Shown: piece by piece, positions 1 through 10,176 of the stretch
Numbering within the stretch: position 1 is the first letter of the stretch
Layout of the letters: each line of letters starts with the position of its first letter
DNA from: Calditrichota bacterium
Lineage (GTDB): Bacteria; Calditrichota; Calditrichia; RBG-13-44-9; J042
Length of the DNA: 64,000 nucleotides
Assembly (NCBI GenBank): GCA_013150955.1
Contig: JAADJD010000020.1
Location: 142,066-206,065 of the forward strand
Direction of reading: 5' to 3'
Made by a program: the position numbers and the translations under genes
The notes under the pieces: model-generated
The model's database searches: none
Seen by the model: only the letters and a program-made list of their open reading frames with translations
Told to the model about the DNA's origin: nothing

Positions 1-1
1 G

Positions 2-1687
2 GAGATCACCGGTCGAACCCCCATGCCACCGAAATGGGCGCTGGGATATCAGCAATGCCGCTGGAGTTATTTCCCGGATCGGGAGGTGCTCCGGGTGGCG
101 CGGACGTTCCGGGAGCGAAATATCCCGGCAGATGTGATTTATTTAGACATTCACTACATGGATGATTATAAAGTGTTTACCTGGCATCCCACCCGTTTTC
201 CCGATCCCGCAGGGCTCATGCAACAACTGGAGCAAATGGGATTTAAGACGGTGGTGATTGTGGATCCGGGCGTCAAAGCCGATCCGAACTATGCTGTAGC
301 ACGGGAAGGCCTGGAAAACGGCTATTTTTTGGAATACCCGGATGGGCAGGTTTACGTGGGAGAAGTATGGCCGGGCCCATCGTATTTTCCGGACTTTAGT
401 TATGCGGAAGCAAGAGGATGGTGGGGGCGATGGTTGAATCGCCTTTTCCAGGTGGGTGTCAAAGGCATCTGGAACGATATGAACGAACCGGCCGTCTGGG
501 GAAAAGCGTTTCCCCTGGAGGTATTGTTTCAGGATGAAGGCCGCTGGAAGAATCAGAAAAAGATGCACAATTTGTACGGTTATTTGATGGCACAGGCCAC
601 CTTTGATGCATTTCGACGCTTTCGTCCGCGGGAGCGCCCCTTCATTCTTACCCGCGCTGGATTCGCTGGCATTCAGCGATATGCTGCGGTATGGACTGGA
701 GACAACGTGGCCTCCTTCGAGCATCTGGCGCTGGGTATTCGGATGATGCTGGGCATGGGGCTTTCCGGACTGACTTTTATTGGCACCGATGTGGGAGGAT
801 TTATTGGAACGCCTTCTGGAGAACTATTCGCCCGCTGGATGCAAATCGGAGCGGTTTCGCCATTATTCCGGGGACACACCCATTACGGTTCGGTACGCCA
901 GGAACCCTGGATATTTGGGGAAGAAATTGAACGCATCAGTCGCAAGTTTGTGCGCTGGCGATATCGACTCTTTCCTTACTTGTACACCCTGTTCTGGGAA
1001 GCCAGCGAATCCGGTGTTCCCATTCTGCGCCCGCTTTTCTGGGAGTTTCAGGAAGATGAGCAGGCATACAACCCGGCCTATCAGCATCAATTTCTGGTGG
1101 GCAGTCATCTGATGATTGCGCCCGTATTGAAAGAAGGCCAGCGCATTTTGAAGGTCTATCTGCCCGATGGAAAATGGCTGGAATTGAATTCCCTGAATGT
1201 GTACGAGGGGCCAGGAACGATTTTTATTGAAGCCCCACTGGATCAGTTGCCCACGTTCCTGCGGGAAGGCGGAATGCTTCCGTATTATCCCGTGCGACCG
1301 TATATTGTGGATCAAACCCCGGATTCCCTGCAGCTGTCCATCTACCCGGCCGGACGATTTGGCCGATTTGTCCTTTATGAAGATGACGGCTCGTTTCGGG
1401 CTGGAGAAGACGGAAATTATCGGTTGACCGCTTTCGAATTCCTCCGCAGTGGCGGAAAATTTCAATTTAATCTTGAGTTGATTGCCAGTGGTCTTGCCGA
1501 AGGAAAGGGGCCACTGATCTTAACGTTCTATGACTGGAAGAAAGCTCCCCGAAAAATACGGCTGAATGGGCGAAAATTGTCTTCAAGCCGATCCGCTGCA
1601 AACGGATATACATACGATCCCGATACCCGAAAGCTGATCGTCTGGCTGGAACGGCGCGACCGTCCCCAGGCACTGGAGATTCAGTGA
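2..1687 (+). CDS. Glycoside hydrolase family 31 (alpha-glucosidase-like), 5' end cut off by window
   Basis: The frame continues upstream of the listed ATG (EITGRTPMPPKWALGYQQCRWSY); GH31 hallmarks PPKWALGYQQCRWSY, WNDMNEP and the C-terminal beta domains. Confidence 0.93.
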   Translation, partial: EITGRTPMPPKWALGYQQCRWSYFPDREVLRVARTFRERNIPADVIYLDIHYMDDYKVFTWHPTRFPDPAGLMQQLEQMGFKTVVIVDPGVKADPNYAVAREGLENGYFLEYPDGQVYVGEVWPGPSYFPDFSYAEARGWWGRWLNRLFQVGVKGIWNDMNEPAVWGKAFPLEVLFQDEGRWKNQKKMHNLYGYLMAQATFDAFRRFRPRERPFILTRAGFAGIQRYAAVWTGDNVASFEHLALGIRMMLGMGLSGLTFIGTDVGGFIGTPSGELFARWMQIGAVSPLFRGHTHYGSVRQEPWIFGEEIERISRKFVRWRYRLFPYLYTLFWEASESGVPILRPLFWEFQEDEQAYNPAYQHQFLVGSHLMIAPVLKEGQRILKVYLPDGKWLELNSLNVYEGPGTIFIEAPLDQLPTFLREGGMLPYYPVRPYIVDQTPDSLQLSIYPAGRFGRFVLYEDDGSFRAGEDGNYRLTAFEFLRSGGKFQFNLELIASGLAEGKGPLILTFYDWKKAPRKIRLNGRKLSSSRSAANGYTYDPDTRKLIVWLERRDRPQALEIQ

Positions 1688-1740
1688 TGGTAATGTTCAT
1701 TCATTTTAAGCGCAGATGATAAATCCGCCTGGGAATTCCA

Positions 1741-1976
1741 CAAATTCACACGAATGAAAATAATAAACCTGGATTATGCAATAGACCACGAATTACACGA
1801 ATTAACACAAATAAAATTGATAAAATAAATTGGGTAGCGCCTGGATGAAAAACTTGTTTTGGTGATTTATTGGCTATTTTGTGGATGTATTTTGGTTTCA
1901 TTCGTGTGATTCGTGGTTTAGCGCAATATTTGGCTTTATTTGCGATTATCCGTGTAATTCGTGGTCCAAGGTATAA
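1741..1976. repeat. Dispersed palindromic intergenic repeat, copy A (compound)
   Basis: Left arm ccacgaattacacgaattaacacaaataaaa, core ctggatgaaaa, right arm tttcattcgtgtgattcgtggttta, plus extra outer arm fragments. Confidence 0.8.
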
Positions 1977-2328
1977 TTTGGGATAATGTGTGGATTTTTA
2001 CACACCGGGGTGGAAAAAGTCCCACAAGGCACTCGCGGTTGCGCGGATTCCTTCATTTTCAAAACTCGCGCCAGCCTTCCCGATGTTTCTGAATTGCAAC
2101 GTTACAACACCTGGCGTTTCCAAATAGCAACGATTTTCCTCCTTTTCGTTCAACAATAAACTTTCCCTATCTTTAAAAAATTCAATGAGATAATTGGCTT
2201 CCCGCTACCCGTGGCATTGAATTTGTAAAACTTATCGGAAAATTCGACTGATTTCAGGAATTGATCACAGGAATGTGCGACGGGGATGAGGGTAACATTT
2301 CAATGAGGTAAATTGTGGGGAGGCAATC

Positions 2329-3201
2329 ATGCAATTCCGGGTGAGTCTTTCCCTGTTTGTATTTTTTCTGGGCCTGTACCTTTCCGGTTGTGGTGGGGGA
2401 TATCGGCTAACGGGTAAGGTGCAGGATGCGGCATTTGTTCCCCTGAACGGTGCCCGGGTGGTGGTGAAATATATGCAGCGGACCGATTCCATGGCCACCC
2501 GCACGGACGAAACCGGTATGTTTGTTTTTGAAGGGATCAAGGAACCCCGGGTGGTGGTCAGGGCCAGCGCACCCAAGTACGTCCCCCAGGAAAAAGTCGT
2601 TCGCTTCCGGAAAAAGGAACAATCCGAAACATTCATTCTGGAATACAAGTCGGCCAGTATCACCGGCAAGGTGGTGGATAGTCGCACGCAGGAGCCCATT
2701 GCAAACGCACGGGTGATGAGTGTGGATGGGGCCTTTCAAACCATGACCGATATCGACGGAAAGTTTACCATCAGTGGGCCGGGTTTAACGCCGGGTATAA
2801 CTTACGTGCTTGAGATCTGGAAGGTGAACTACAAGCCGGAGCAGCGCACCGTTCAGGTGGCAGAGGCAGAAGATCGTGATATCGGGGTAATCCCCCTGAT
2901 CCGCATGGCCGGTGCCAGCGCCGTTAAAATTGAAGTGGGGGCAGAACACGGCCTGGCCAGCGAGGAAGATGTGGAAGTCAGCACCGTGATTGGACGGGGG
3001 TTTTACAATCGGAAAATCGATGAATTTTTGCTGGAAAAGGAAAATTTCAGCTACCTGGAATTCAAGCAGTTGTTTGGCAAAGACCAGTCGGATGAGGCAA
3101 TCCGGCTCAATCTTCAATCGCTGATTGAACAGAAACGGGTAGAGCAGATCGACCGCAATCGATATCGCAGCCTGGATTATGTGCGGAAATATCAGAAGTA
3201 A
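2329..3201 (+). CDS. Lipoprotein with carboxypeptidase-regulatory-like (CarboxypepD_reg) domains
   Basis: Lipobox LYLSGCGGG; two repeats of the form ltGkVqDa...pLngArV / ItGKVVDsrTqePIanArV; SD ggagg before ATG. Confidence 0.8.
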   Translation: MQFRVSLSLFVFFLGLYLSGCGGGYRLTGKVQDAAFVPLNGARVVVKYMQRTDSMATRTDETGMFVFEGIKEPRVVVRASAPKYVPQEKVVRFRKKEQSETFILEYKSASITGKVVDSRTQEPIANARVMSVDGAFQTMTDIDGKFTISGPGLTPGITYVLEIWKVNYKPEQRTVQVAEAEDRDIGVIPLIRMAGASAVKIEVGAEHGLASEEDVEVSTVIGRGFYNRKIDEFLLEKENFSYLEFKQLFGKDQSDEAIRLNLQSLIEQKRVEQIDRNRYRSLDYVRKYQK

Positions 3202-3268
3202 GTCAAAGTGCTCACAAGGGTCAATGGCCCATTGATCTATTAATGGACTGAAAGTACAGGATGGGGGT

Positions 3269-5305
3269 ATGGGAAACAAATTACTCATTGTACTCAACCT
3301 GATTTTGATTTTCCTGTTGCTCATTGTGGTGGGGTTGTTGTTTCTGGTATTGCTGGATGGTCAGATTGAGCTTCCCATCTCGTTCCAACGGATGGCCCGG
3401 GAAGCGCCTTCCGAACGGGTTGAAGAACGGCCGGGCTCCCTGGAATCGCTTCCCCGGGATGAACGGGCGGCGACTCTAACTCCCGGAAAACGCATTCATT
3501 ATAATCTGGAAGTGATTACAACTTCTCCCGATGCCCGTCCGCTGCCGGGTGTGGATGTTTTCATTAACGATCAGCGAGTGGGGCAGACCGATGAATCGGG
3601 AATGCTGATCATTGGTCGTCAACTAACCGAGGATGAAATTTACCAGCTCCGGGTGGCTCCTCAGCTGGCCGGCTACCGGCTGAGCAATCGGGAAGGCCCG
3701 ATTGTGGTGCCAGAACAGAATTCCATCACTTACCGATTTACTCTGGTTCCTGCCCGGAAAAAGAATGCCGTTCAGATTCGACTATCCCTGCAAACGAACG
3801 GATACCCCATCCTTGCACCACTGAAGTTGTACCACGGATCGGAGTCGATTGCGGTGGTGGATCGTCCGGAGGTGACCATCTCGGTGGATATGGAGCGGTT
3901 GAGCGATCCCCTGCGAATCGAAGGGCCTTATTTTAAGCCTCAGAATTTTCAGGTGGATCCGGAAAATCCAGACGTAACCTTACCTCTGGAACCCCTGTTG
4001 GTGCAAATTCAGTGTGCCGATAGTGTGGGCATCTACAACGATCGTCTGGAAGGGATAGAGATTTATTACCGGGGGCAGCGGGTGGCAGTGTCCAAAGCGG
4101 AAGGCAGGGCGCTGGTACACATCCCCCGACCCGGTTTCCTGGAACTTGTTTTTTACAAACCGCATGTATTCCCCAGGCAGAAGAAACGATTGCAAATTAC
4201 CGATCTGTCTCAAGTTTATAAAGTCAATCTGATTCCCACCCCGCATTACTGCTACGTGCAATTTGTGGATCAGAATGAAAATCCCATTGCCGGTCAGGAA
4301 GTGTTTCTGGTCGGGCGCCGGGTATCCGAGAATCGACGGACGAATGAGAAGGGGATTGTCAAATTTACCAGCTGGTTCCTGCGACCGGGGGTAAAGTATA
4401 ATCTCCGCTTCCCTTCGTTCAACTACACCACCTCGGAATTTTCCATTGATGAGAGTTATTTCGATGCGGATCAGGTGATGGTTTATCAGGTGAATCTGGA
4501 GATTGAATGCCTGGTGGAGGCGGATCAGGCCGATGCGCAGATCGAAGTCTACGATCCCAGAGGACGGCTGGTGGCTTCCGGGACGGGCAAAGTCTCCACC
4601 CGTCTGGCCATGGGAAATTACAAGGCCGTGGCCAAAGTCAAAGGCGAAACCTATCGGAAGATATTTAATCCCGCGCGCGATCAGTATGTAAAGATCCGTA
4701 CCACCGATATCGTTCAATTCTTAAAGAAAAAATTGCCCAGGGGATACAAACCAACTGAAGAGGACTATCAGGCGCTTAAAAATTACCCGGTTACCGATCC
4801 ATTTTACAACGAAAGCCTGAAGTTACTGGGCCAGCTGGCCATGGAGCGGGAAGAATACGTGGTGGCCTATCAGGCATACAATCGGTATTACCAGGCCGTT
4901 ACATTGTCCCGCTACGATCCCCAGTTTTTAACCCACTTTGGCGAGGCCGCCTTGAAGATGGCCAAACGCGGTTCGCGGGAAAACCGGATGAACTTTCTAT
5001 TGCGAGCAAAAGAACATCTGGAAGCCGCCCGTACCTACTACAAAGAAAAAATTGCCATGAAATATCGCGATGACTATGCCCTGCGCATTTTCTACGACCT
5101 CAGCGAAGTGAACTATCAGTTGTACATCATTTATCGCGATCTGGAAAATCCGGAATACGAGCGCATTGCCGAGGATGCCCAAATTGCCATCGAGGATTTT
5201 CTGTTTCGGTATGAAAAACTGTCTTCCGGTTCGCCTTTGAAGCGAAAGTACGAAAAGCAGTACCTCAGGGTAAAAGACATATACGAAAATCTAACCATTT
5301 ACTGA
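3269..5305 (+). CDS. Membrane-anchored envelope protein with carboxypeptidase-regulatory/PEGA-like repeats and C-terminal TPR-like helices
   Basis: N-terminal TM segment LLIVLNLILIFLLLIVVGLLFLVLL; beta-rich repeats; helical C-terminus. Confidence 0.6.
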   Translation: MGNKLLIVLNLILIFLLLIVVGLLFLVLLDGQIELPISFQRMAREAPSERVEERPGSLESLPRDERAATLTPGKRIHYNLEVITTSPDARPLPGVDVFINDQRVGQTDESGMLIIGRQLTEDEIYQLRVAPQLAGYRLSNREGPIVVPEQNSITYRFTLVPARKKNAVQIRLSLQTNGYPILAPLKLYHGSESIAVVDRPEVTISVDMERLSDPLRIEGPYFKPQNFQVDPENPDVTLPLEPLLVQIQCADSVGIYNDRLEGIEIYYRGQRVAVSKAEGRALVHIPRPGFLELVFYKPHVFPRQKKRLQITDLSQVYKVNLIPTPHYCYVQFVDQNENPIAGQEVFLVGRRVSENRRTNEKGIVKFTSWFLRPGVKYNLRFPSFNYTTSEFSIDESYFDADQVMVYQVNLEIECLVEADQADAQIEVYDPRGRLVASGTGKVSTRLAMGNYKAVAKVKGETYRKIFNPARDQYVKIRTTDIVQFLKKKLPRGYKPTEEDYQALKNYPVTDPFYNESLKLLGQLAMEREEYVVAYQAYNRYYQAVTLSRYDPQFLTHFGEAALKMAKRGSRENRMNFLLRAKEHLEAARTYYKEKIAMKYRDDYALRIFYDLSEVNYQLYIIYRDLENPEYERIAEDAQIAIEDFLFRYEKLSSGSPLKRKYEKQYLRVKDIYENLTIY

Positions 5306-5327
5306 AATTGATCAAGGGGGGTCGAGG

Positions 5328-6800
5328 GTGAGGCAACACCACTTCACCAGCCGGTTGTTGGTCGTAGGGATCATCCTGATTGGGTTCGTGGGATGCCAGC
5401 AAAAACGGTTTAAGGATGAAACCATCATTCTACCCACGGATCTATTCAATAATCAGAGGGATTACAATACGATGATATTTGAATCCCTGGTGGCCACCCA
5501 GCAAAACTCCGCAGATGTGGTGAAGATCCTGCCCGGTCTCTATGGTGCCTATCGCATGTGCGAGATCCTGTACGTGGCGAATTCGCTGTCCAATGCCATG
5601 CAGGATGAACTGGTACGTCATTTTCTGGAATATGCAGACATTCCCAATATCGGAAGTGCATTTTACCTGTATAACGCCCTCTGGTTTCTGGAACAGGGGC
5701 AAATGGCAAAGGCCCGACAGCAGGTGGAACGCTTCTTGAGAACTCCCGCAGAGAATCAATCGCCGACCAATCGGGCCATCGCCCAGTTTATTCAGAACTG
5801 GTTTCGGGAACGCAGCCAGGTTGGTCAACAGGCGAAATTGCAGGACATTCGGGATCAATTGTTAATCAGTCAAAAAGCCATCCGTCAGGTGGCTGGACAA
5901 TTGCATTCCGAACGGTTCGCTTTTTTGAACGATCTACAAAATCACTCCTTCATCAATGCCTGGCGGCGATTCCTGCGTCATGACGATCAACTGGTGGCAC
6001 CTCTGTTTCAGGAAGTGGTTCAGGACACCTCTCCCCGCGCTGCCCTGAAGGAGGTTACCAAATATTATTATCCGCCAGCATTGTACCGCATTTTGTTTGA
6101 ATTTTACCTGGAGACGTTCCAGTATCTGGCAGAAACGTATCTGAATCGGCTGGAGCCTGGCTGGATTCAGGCGCTGAAAGAGACCGATCGACTGTATTTT
6201 ATTTACCTGAATATTTATCTGAGCCAGTCCGGAAAATACTGGGAAGCCCGGAGGGCAAGGAATTTCCTGGACATCGTGGAACCCTATCTGAAAACGCCTT
6301 TTCAGGAACGGCTGGTGGCCATTCATCGATCGTGGTTGAGCCAGCAGGATGTCTCCGATGTGGATCTGGAAGACCTGAAGGACAGTTATCCCACCTTTTA
6401 CTACTATCTGGCCAGGGCCATTCGCACCTATTTCCAGAGTTTACAATTTCCGCGTACGGTTGACCTGTCGGCGCTGCAGGAGGTGGAGAAGGCACTGATC
6501 GAAACAGCGCCGGTGCTGGAGTATCGGAATTGGGGACTGGCTTATCTGGGACTGGTCTATTATCAACTGGGCAAGTGGAAGTTGTGTCTGGCCAATCTCC
6601 GGCCGGCTTTTGATTGGGGCTACGACGCCCCGGATGCCGATCCCGTAATCATGATGTACCTGAGCCATGCCTATTATATGGATCGGTTACAGATGGATGG
6701 CGGAAAAAGCATTTTAGAATATATGGTGGATTGGTATCCGTTTTTAAAGCCACTGCGGCATGAATATGTGCGTGTGCTGACGTTTGTTTACGCAAAATGA
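5328..6800 (+). CDS. Lipoprotein with TPR-like helical repeats, unknown function
   Basis: GTG start; lipobox IGFVGCQQK; alpha-helical repeat content. Confidence 0.6.
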   Translation: MRQHHFTSRLLVVGIILIGFVGCQQKRFKDETIILPTDLFNNQRDYNTMIFESLVATQQNSADVVKILPGLYGAYRMCEILYVANSLSNAMQDELVRHFLEYADIPNIGSAFYLYNALWFLEQGQMAKARQQVERFLRTPAENQSPTNRAIAQFIQNWFRERSQVGQQAKLQDIRDQLLISQKAIRQVAGQLHSERFAFLNDLQNHSFINAWRRFLRHDDQLVAPLFQEVVQDTSPRAALKEVTKYYYPPALYRILFEFYLETFQYLAETYLNRLEPGWIQALKETDRLYFIYLNIYLSQSGKYWEARRARNFLDIVEPYLKTPFQERLVAIHRSWLSQQDVSDVDLEDLKDSYPTFYYYLARAIRTYFQSLQFPRTVDLSALQEVEKALIETAPVLEYRNWGLAYLGLVYYQLGKWKLCLANLRPAFDWGYDAPDADPVIMMYLSHAYYMDRLQMDGGKSILEYMVDWYPFLKPLRHEYVRVLTFVYAK

Positions 6801-6810
6801 GAGGGTAGGC

Positions 6811-8385
6811 ATGCAAACGAATCGTAAGATTATTGTGATCCTGCTTTTTGCGCTCACCTTACTGCTGACGGGAAAAGCTCAGATTGTTGGGCAGATTAAA
6901 AACGAGCTGGTCTATGTCGAACGGATGGATCCGGGAACCATTGATCCAATTACGTTTAGCAGCCTGGAAGCCCGGCGGGTGGTGGAAATTTTATTTGGCG
7001 CCCTCTACACTTTTGATGAGGATCGGAAACGTATTCCGGAATTTGCTCAGGATTATCCGGAATTGAGTTCAGACAATATGTCCTGCCGGGTTCGAATAAA
7101 ACCCGGATTGCGCTGGTCAGACGGGAAACCATTGACCGCCGATGATGTCATTTTTACCTATCAGGCGGTAATGAATCCGGAATCGGATTCGCCCCATCGG
7201 GAACTGTTCAATTATGTGGAAAACATTCAGAAGATTGACTCGTTGACCATTCAGGTCAATTTCATTAAACCCGTAAAAGGCCCGGAGCGCTATTTGATGT
7301 TCTTCATTGCTCCCCGCCATCTATTCATGTCCACCAAAGTCAACAAAATGCTAACCTATTGTAAGAAACCCCAGGTCACCAACGGGGGCTATGTTTACGA
7401 ACGTAGCAATCCCACAAAATACATTTTGCGCAAAAATGAGTTTTATCGGGGACGCGGTGTACCCCAGATTGAAAACATTGCCATGTATGTGCACACCGAT
7501 ACCCGGGCGCATGTGTCCAATCTGAATAGCGGACTTTACAATATGGTGCCGTTTGTGCCACCATCCTATCTTGCAGAAGCCCGGAACAACTCGAGGCTGG
7601 TGGTCAAACCGTATTCTTCAAACTCCGTGCAATCCATTGTGTTAAATTGCCAGCACCCGTTCTTAAAATTCAACGAAGTGCGGCAGGCATTGAATCTGGC
7701 CATCAATCGCCAGGATCTGTTGAGTTCCTTTTATGGAAATAATGGGGAGCTCCTCAGCGGGCCTTTTCCGTCCATGCATCGCGGCTACAATCCCGATGTA
7801 AAGCCCTATCCATTCAATCCCCGCCTGGCAGTCAATATTTTAAAAGAACTGGGTTTCCGGGATACCGATGGCGATTCGGTTCTGGAGAAGGACGGGCAGC
7901 CGTTCCGATTGCGATTTCTGGTGCCTTACACGCAGGACGCCACCCTGGATCATTTATTCCGCTCCATCGCCGAGCAATTGAAAAACATTGGCATCGATGT
8001 TCAGTTAAAGCCCATGATTGGCGCCAATTTCGAATACAACGTGAACATGCGCAATTTCGACATTGTGTATTATGACTGGTATATGCAGAATCAGGCCTCG
8101 CCGTATCCCATGTTTATTAGCACGGAGGCCCGCCTGGGGGGAAAGAACATCGCGATGTACCAGAATGATCTGGTGGACAGTCTGTTGATTCAGGCCGAGA
8201 CTCAACCCGATCTGGAATTCCAGACTAAGATCTTTCAGGAGCTGCATAAAATTTTGCATGAAGAAGCCCCCTGGATTTTCCTCTGGCATCTGGAGCACCA
8301 CGCGGCGTACTACCGCTATATCAAAGGGGTCAGTATCGAACCGTTTAACTTTTTCACCACCATCGAAAACTGGTTTATTCGCTAA
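6811..8385 (+). CDS. Peptide ABC transporter substrate-binding protein, family 5
   Basis: MDPGTIDPITFSSLEARRVVEILFGALYTFD...RIKPGLRWSDGKPLTADDVIFTYQAVMNP pattern of SBP_bac_5; ATG at 6811 preferred over the listed TTG at 6784. Confidence 0.92.
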   Translation: MQTNRKIIVILLFALTLLLTGKAQIVGQIKNELVYVERMDPGTIDPITFSSLEARRVVEILFGALYTFDEDRKRIPEFAQDYPELSSDNMSCRVRIKPGLRWSDGKPLTADDVIFTYQAVMNPESDSPHRELFNYVENIQKIDSLTIQVNFIKPVKGPERYLMFFIAPRHLFMSTKVNKMLTYCKKPQVTNGGYVYERSNPTKYILRKNEFYRGRGVPQIENIAMYVHTDTRAHVSNLNSGLYNMVPFVPPSYLAEARNNSRLVVKPYSSNSVQSIVLNCQHPFLKFNEVRQALNLAINRQDLLSSFYGNNGELLSGPFPSMHRGYNPDVKPYPFNPRLAVNILKELGFRDTDGDSVLEKDGQPFRLRFLVPYTQDATLDHLFRSIAEQLKNIGIDVQLKPMIGANFEYNVNMRNFDIVYYDWYMQNQASPYPMFISTEARLGGKNIAMYQNDLVDSLLIQAETQPDLEFQTKIFQELHKILHEEAPWIFLWHLEHHAAYYRYIKGVSIEPFNFFTTIENWFIR

Positions 8386-8398
8386 GCGAGAGACTACC

Positions 8399-9319
8399 AT
8401 GATGAGATCACTGCTGAAAATAGCGGTTTTTGGCATTCAGGTGATGGCGCTGCTGCTGGTGATTACCGCAATCGAATTCACCGTGTTTGTAAGTTCCCCG
8501 GCGGCTCGACAGGAAATGGGCAAATACATTCTAAAATATTATCCCGAACTGGTGGATGGGGACGTGGTGATGGCCTCTCAGGAAGTGGATACCCGGCTTC
8601 CGCTAATGGCTTACTGGCGATTCTACTTCTTATGGATGACCAATATTTTGAAGGACTGGAATTGGGGGTACAGCCAGTTCAGTGGGGAGCCATTGAGCCA
8701 TTTGTGGGGTTATCCCCTGAGAACCACGCTATTGCTGGCCGTGATGGGGTTGTTGTTTTCTACAGGAATTGCGCTGTTTCTGGTGTTTCTTCAACGCAAC
8801 TGGGGAGAAAGCCGCCCGGTGCGATGGTTTCTCCAGGGAACGCGATTTGTTTCCAGTATCCATTACATCATCCTGGCATATTTTGTCTATTATGGATTGA
8901 ATTTAAAGAATCCTCCGTTGATCATCCCCGTGTTGATCATCGCGGTGGGGAATGGGGTGTTAACCGATACCCTGGATCTCATTTCGGAGGATTTAAAGAA
9001 CATCTTTTCGTCGCGTTATTATCAGGGAATTCGGGCGCGGGGTAGCAATGTGTATCGGCATCTGGCAAAACCCTTCACCATTTCCCTGGTGCGCATCATG
9101 AATGCCAAATTTCCCATGCTGCTCGGGGGAACCTTCATTGTGGAATACATCATGAACATTCGGGCAATGGGACTGGAAACCATTCAGGCGGTGTTACAGG
9201 ATGATCATTTAAAACTCCTGGTGATTACGTTCCTGGTTACCATTTTCATACTCAGCTCCAACTTTTTCAATCGATTGGTGCAACAAAAACTGGATCCCAG
9301 ACCGGTGATTGAGATATGA
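8399..9319 (+). CDS. Peptide ABC transporter permease (DppB-like)
   Basis: Multi-TM; EDLKNIFSSRYYQGIRARGSNVYRHLAKP coupling-loop motif; position in Dpp operon. Start moved to ATG 8399. Confidence 0.88.
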   Translation: MMRSLLKIAVFGIQVMALLLVITAIEFTVFVSSPAARQEMGKYILKYYPELVDGDVVMASQEVDTRLPLMAYWRFYFLWMTNILKDWNWGYSQFSGEPLSHLWGYPLRTTLLLAVMGLLFSTGIALFLVFLQRNWGESRPVRWFLQGTRFVSSIHYIILAYFVYYGLNLKNPPLIIPVLIIAVGNGVLTDTLDLISEDLKNIFSSRYYQGIRARGSNVYRHLAKPFTISLVRIMNAKFPMLLGGTFIVEYIMNIRAMGLETIQAVLQDDHLKLLVITFLVTIFILSSNFFNRLVQQKLDPRPVIEI

Positions 9320-10176
9320 GAAAGTTGCGTCGATTAAAATACCTGCCCATTGGGGCGTTTCTAACCGTTTACTTTCTGCTGATTCTGTGGGGATGGCTGG
9401 ATATTTTCCCCCGGCAATGGCGCGAGGTACCTCCGCGTACCATCGTTTCCCAGTATTATCCTCCCAGTGTTGCCCATCCCCTGGGCATTTTCTTTCAAAA
9501 GGATTTGTTAATCTCCTTTGTAAAAAGTGCTCCTTCGTCATTTGTTGCCGGAACCATCACGCTGCTACCATTTCTGGTGTTCGGTATTTTGCTGGGGGTG
9601 GGGTCTTCCATGAAGCAGGGAAGCTTACAGCAACTCTGTCATCGTCTGATCGAAATCATGAATGCCTTTCCTAAACTGGTGGTGCTGCTAATTTATGCCG
9701 CCCTGTTTGGAGTAAACATCTATTCTTTACTGATCCTTTTCGGCATCATTAGCGCCCCCAAACTGGCAGAGCTCATCCGGGGAAAAATCCTGGAATTGAA
9801 ACGAGAAGATTTCATCGATGCCACCATTGCCCTGGGACTGCCCATCCGTACGATCGTGTTTAAACACATACTCTGGTACCATGGGCGTAACATAGTGGCG
9901 TCTCAAATCTTTTACATCTTCGCCATGGCCGTATTGATGGAAGCCAGCCTGTCCTATTTGAATCTGGGTATACGCTATGGCTATTACAGCTGGGGATTGA
10001 TGCTCCACTATGCAACCAGTGTGGGGCACCTGTCTTTTTTCCGCTGGCCCTGGCACCCGGATTTTAATCTACCGGCCGTGCTGCCCAGCGTGGGGTTAAT
10101 CGGTCTAACCTATTGTTTGATGTACATTTCTCGCCTGATCCAGGAAAGGGAAATGCAGATGAAGGGGATTTTATGA
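9316..10176 (+). CDS. Peptide ABC transporter permease (DppC-like)
   Basis: Multi-TM; ELKREDFIDATIALGLPIRTIVFKHIL coupling motif; ATGA overlap with upstream gene. Confidence 0.88.
   Translation: MRKLRRLKYLPIGAFLTVYFLLILWGWLDIFPRQWREVPPRTIVSQYYPPSVAHPLGIFFQKDLLISFVKSAPSSFVAGTITLLPFLVFGILLGVGSSMKQGSLQQLCHRLIEIMNAFPKLVVLLIYAALFGVNIYSLLILFGIISAPKLAELIRGKILELKREDFIDATIALGLPIRTIVFKHILWYHGRNIVASQIFYIFAMAVLMEASLSYLNLGIRYGYYSWGLMLHYATSVGHLSFFRWPWHPDFNLPAVLPSVGLIGLTYCLMYISRLIQEREMQMKGIL

Noticed and set aside
863-1465. 200-aa antisense ORF inside GH31 (and similar antisense ORFs at 143, 3980, 5934, 22693, 33392, 34574)
   Set aside because: All lie opposite strongly supported coding genes and show no family resemblance.
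2160-2328. Sigma-54 promoter (TGGC-N-TTGC) in front of the 16-gene block, suggested by rpoN in the window
   Set aside because: tggcattgaatttg lacks the -12 TTGC element; no convincing match.
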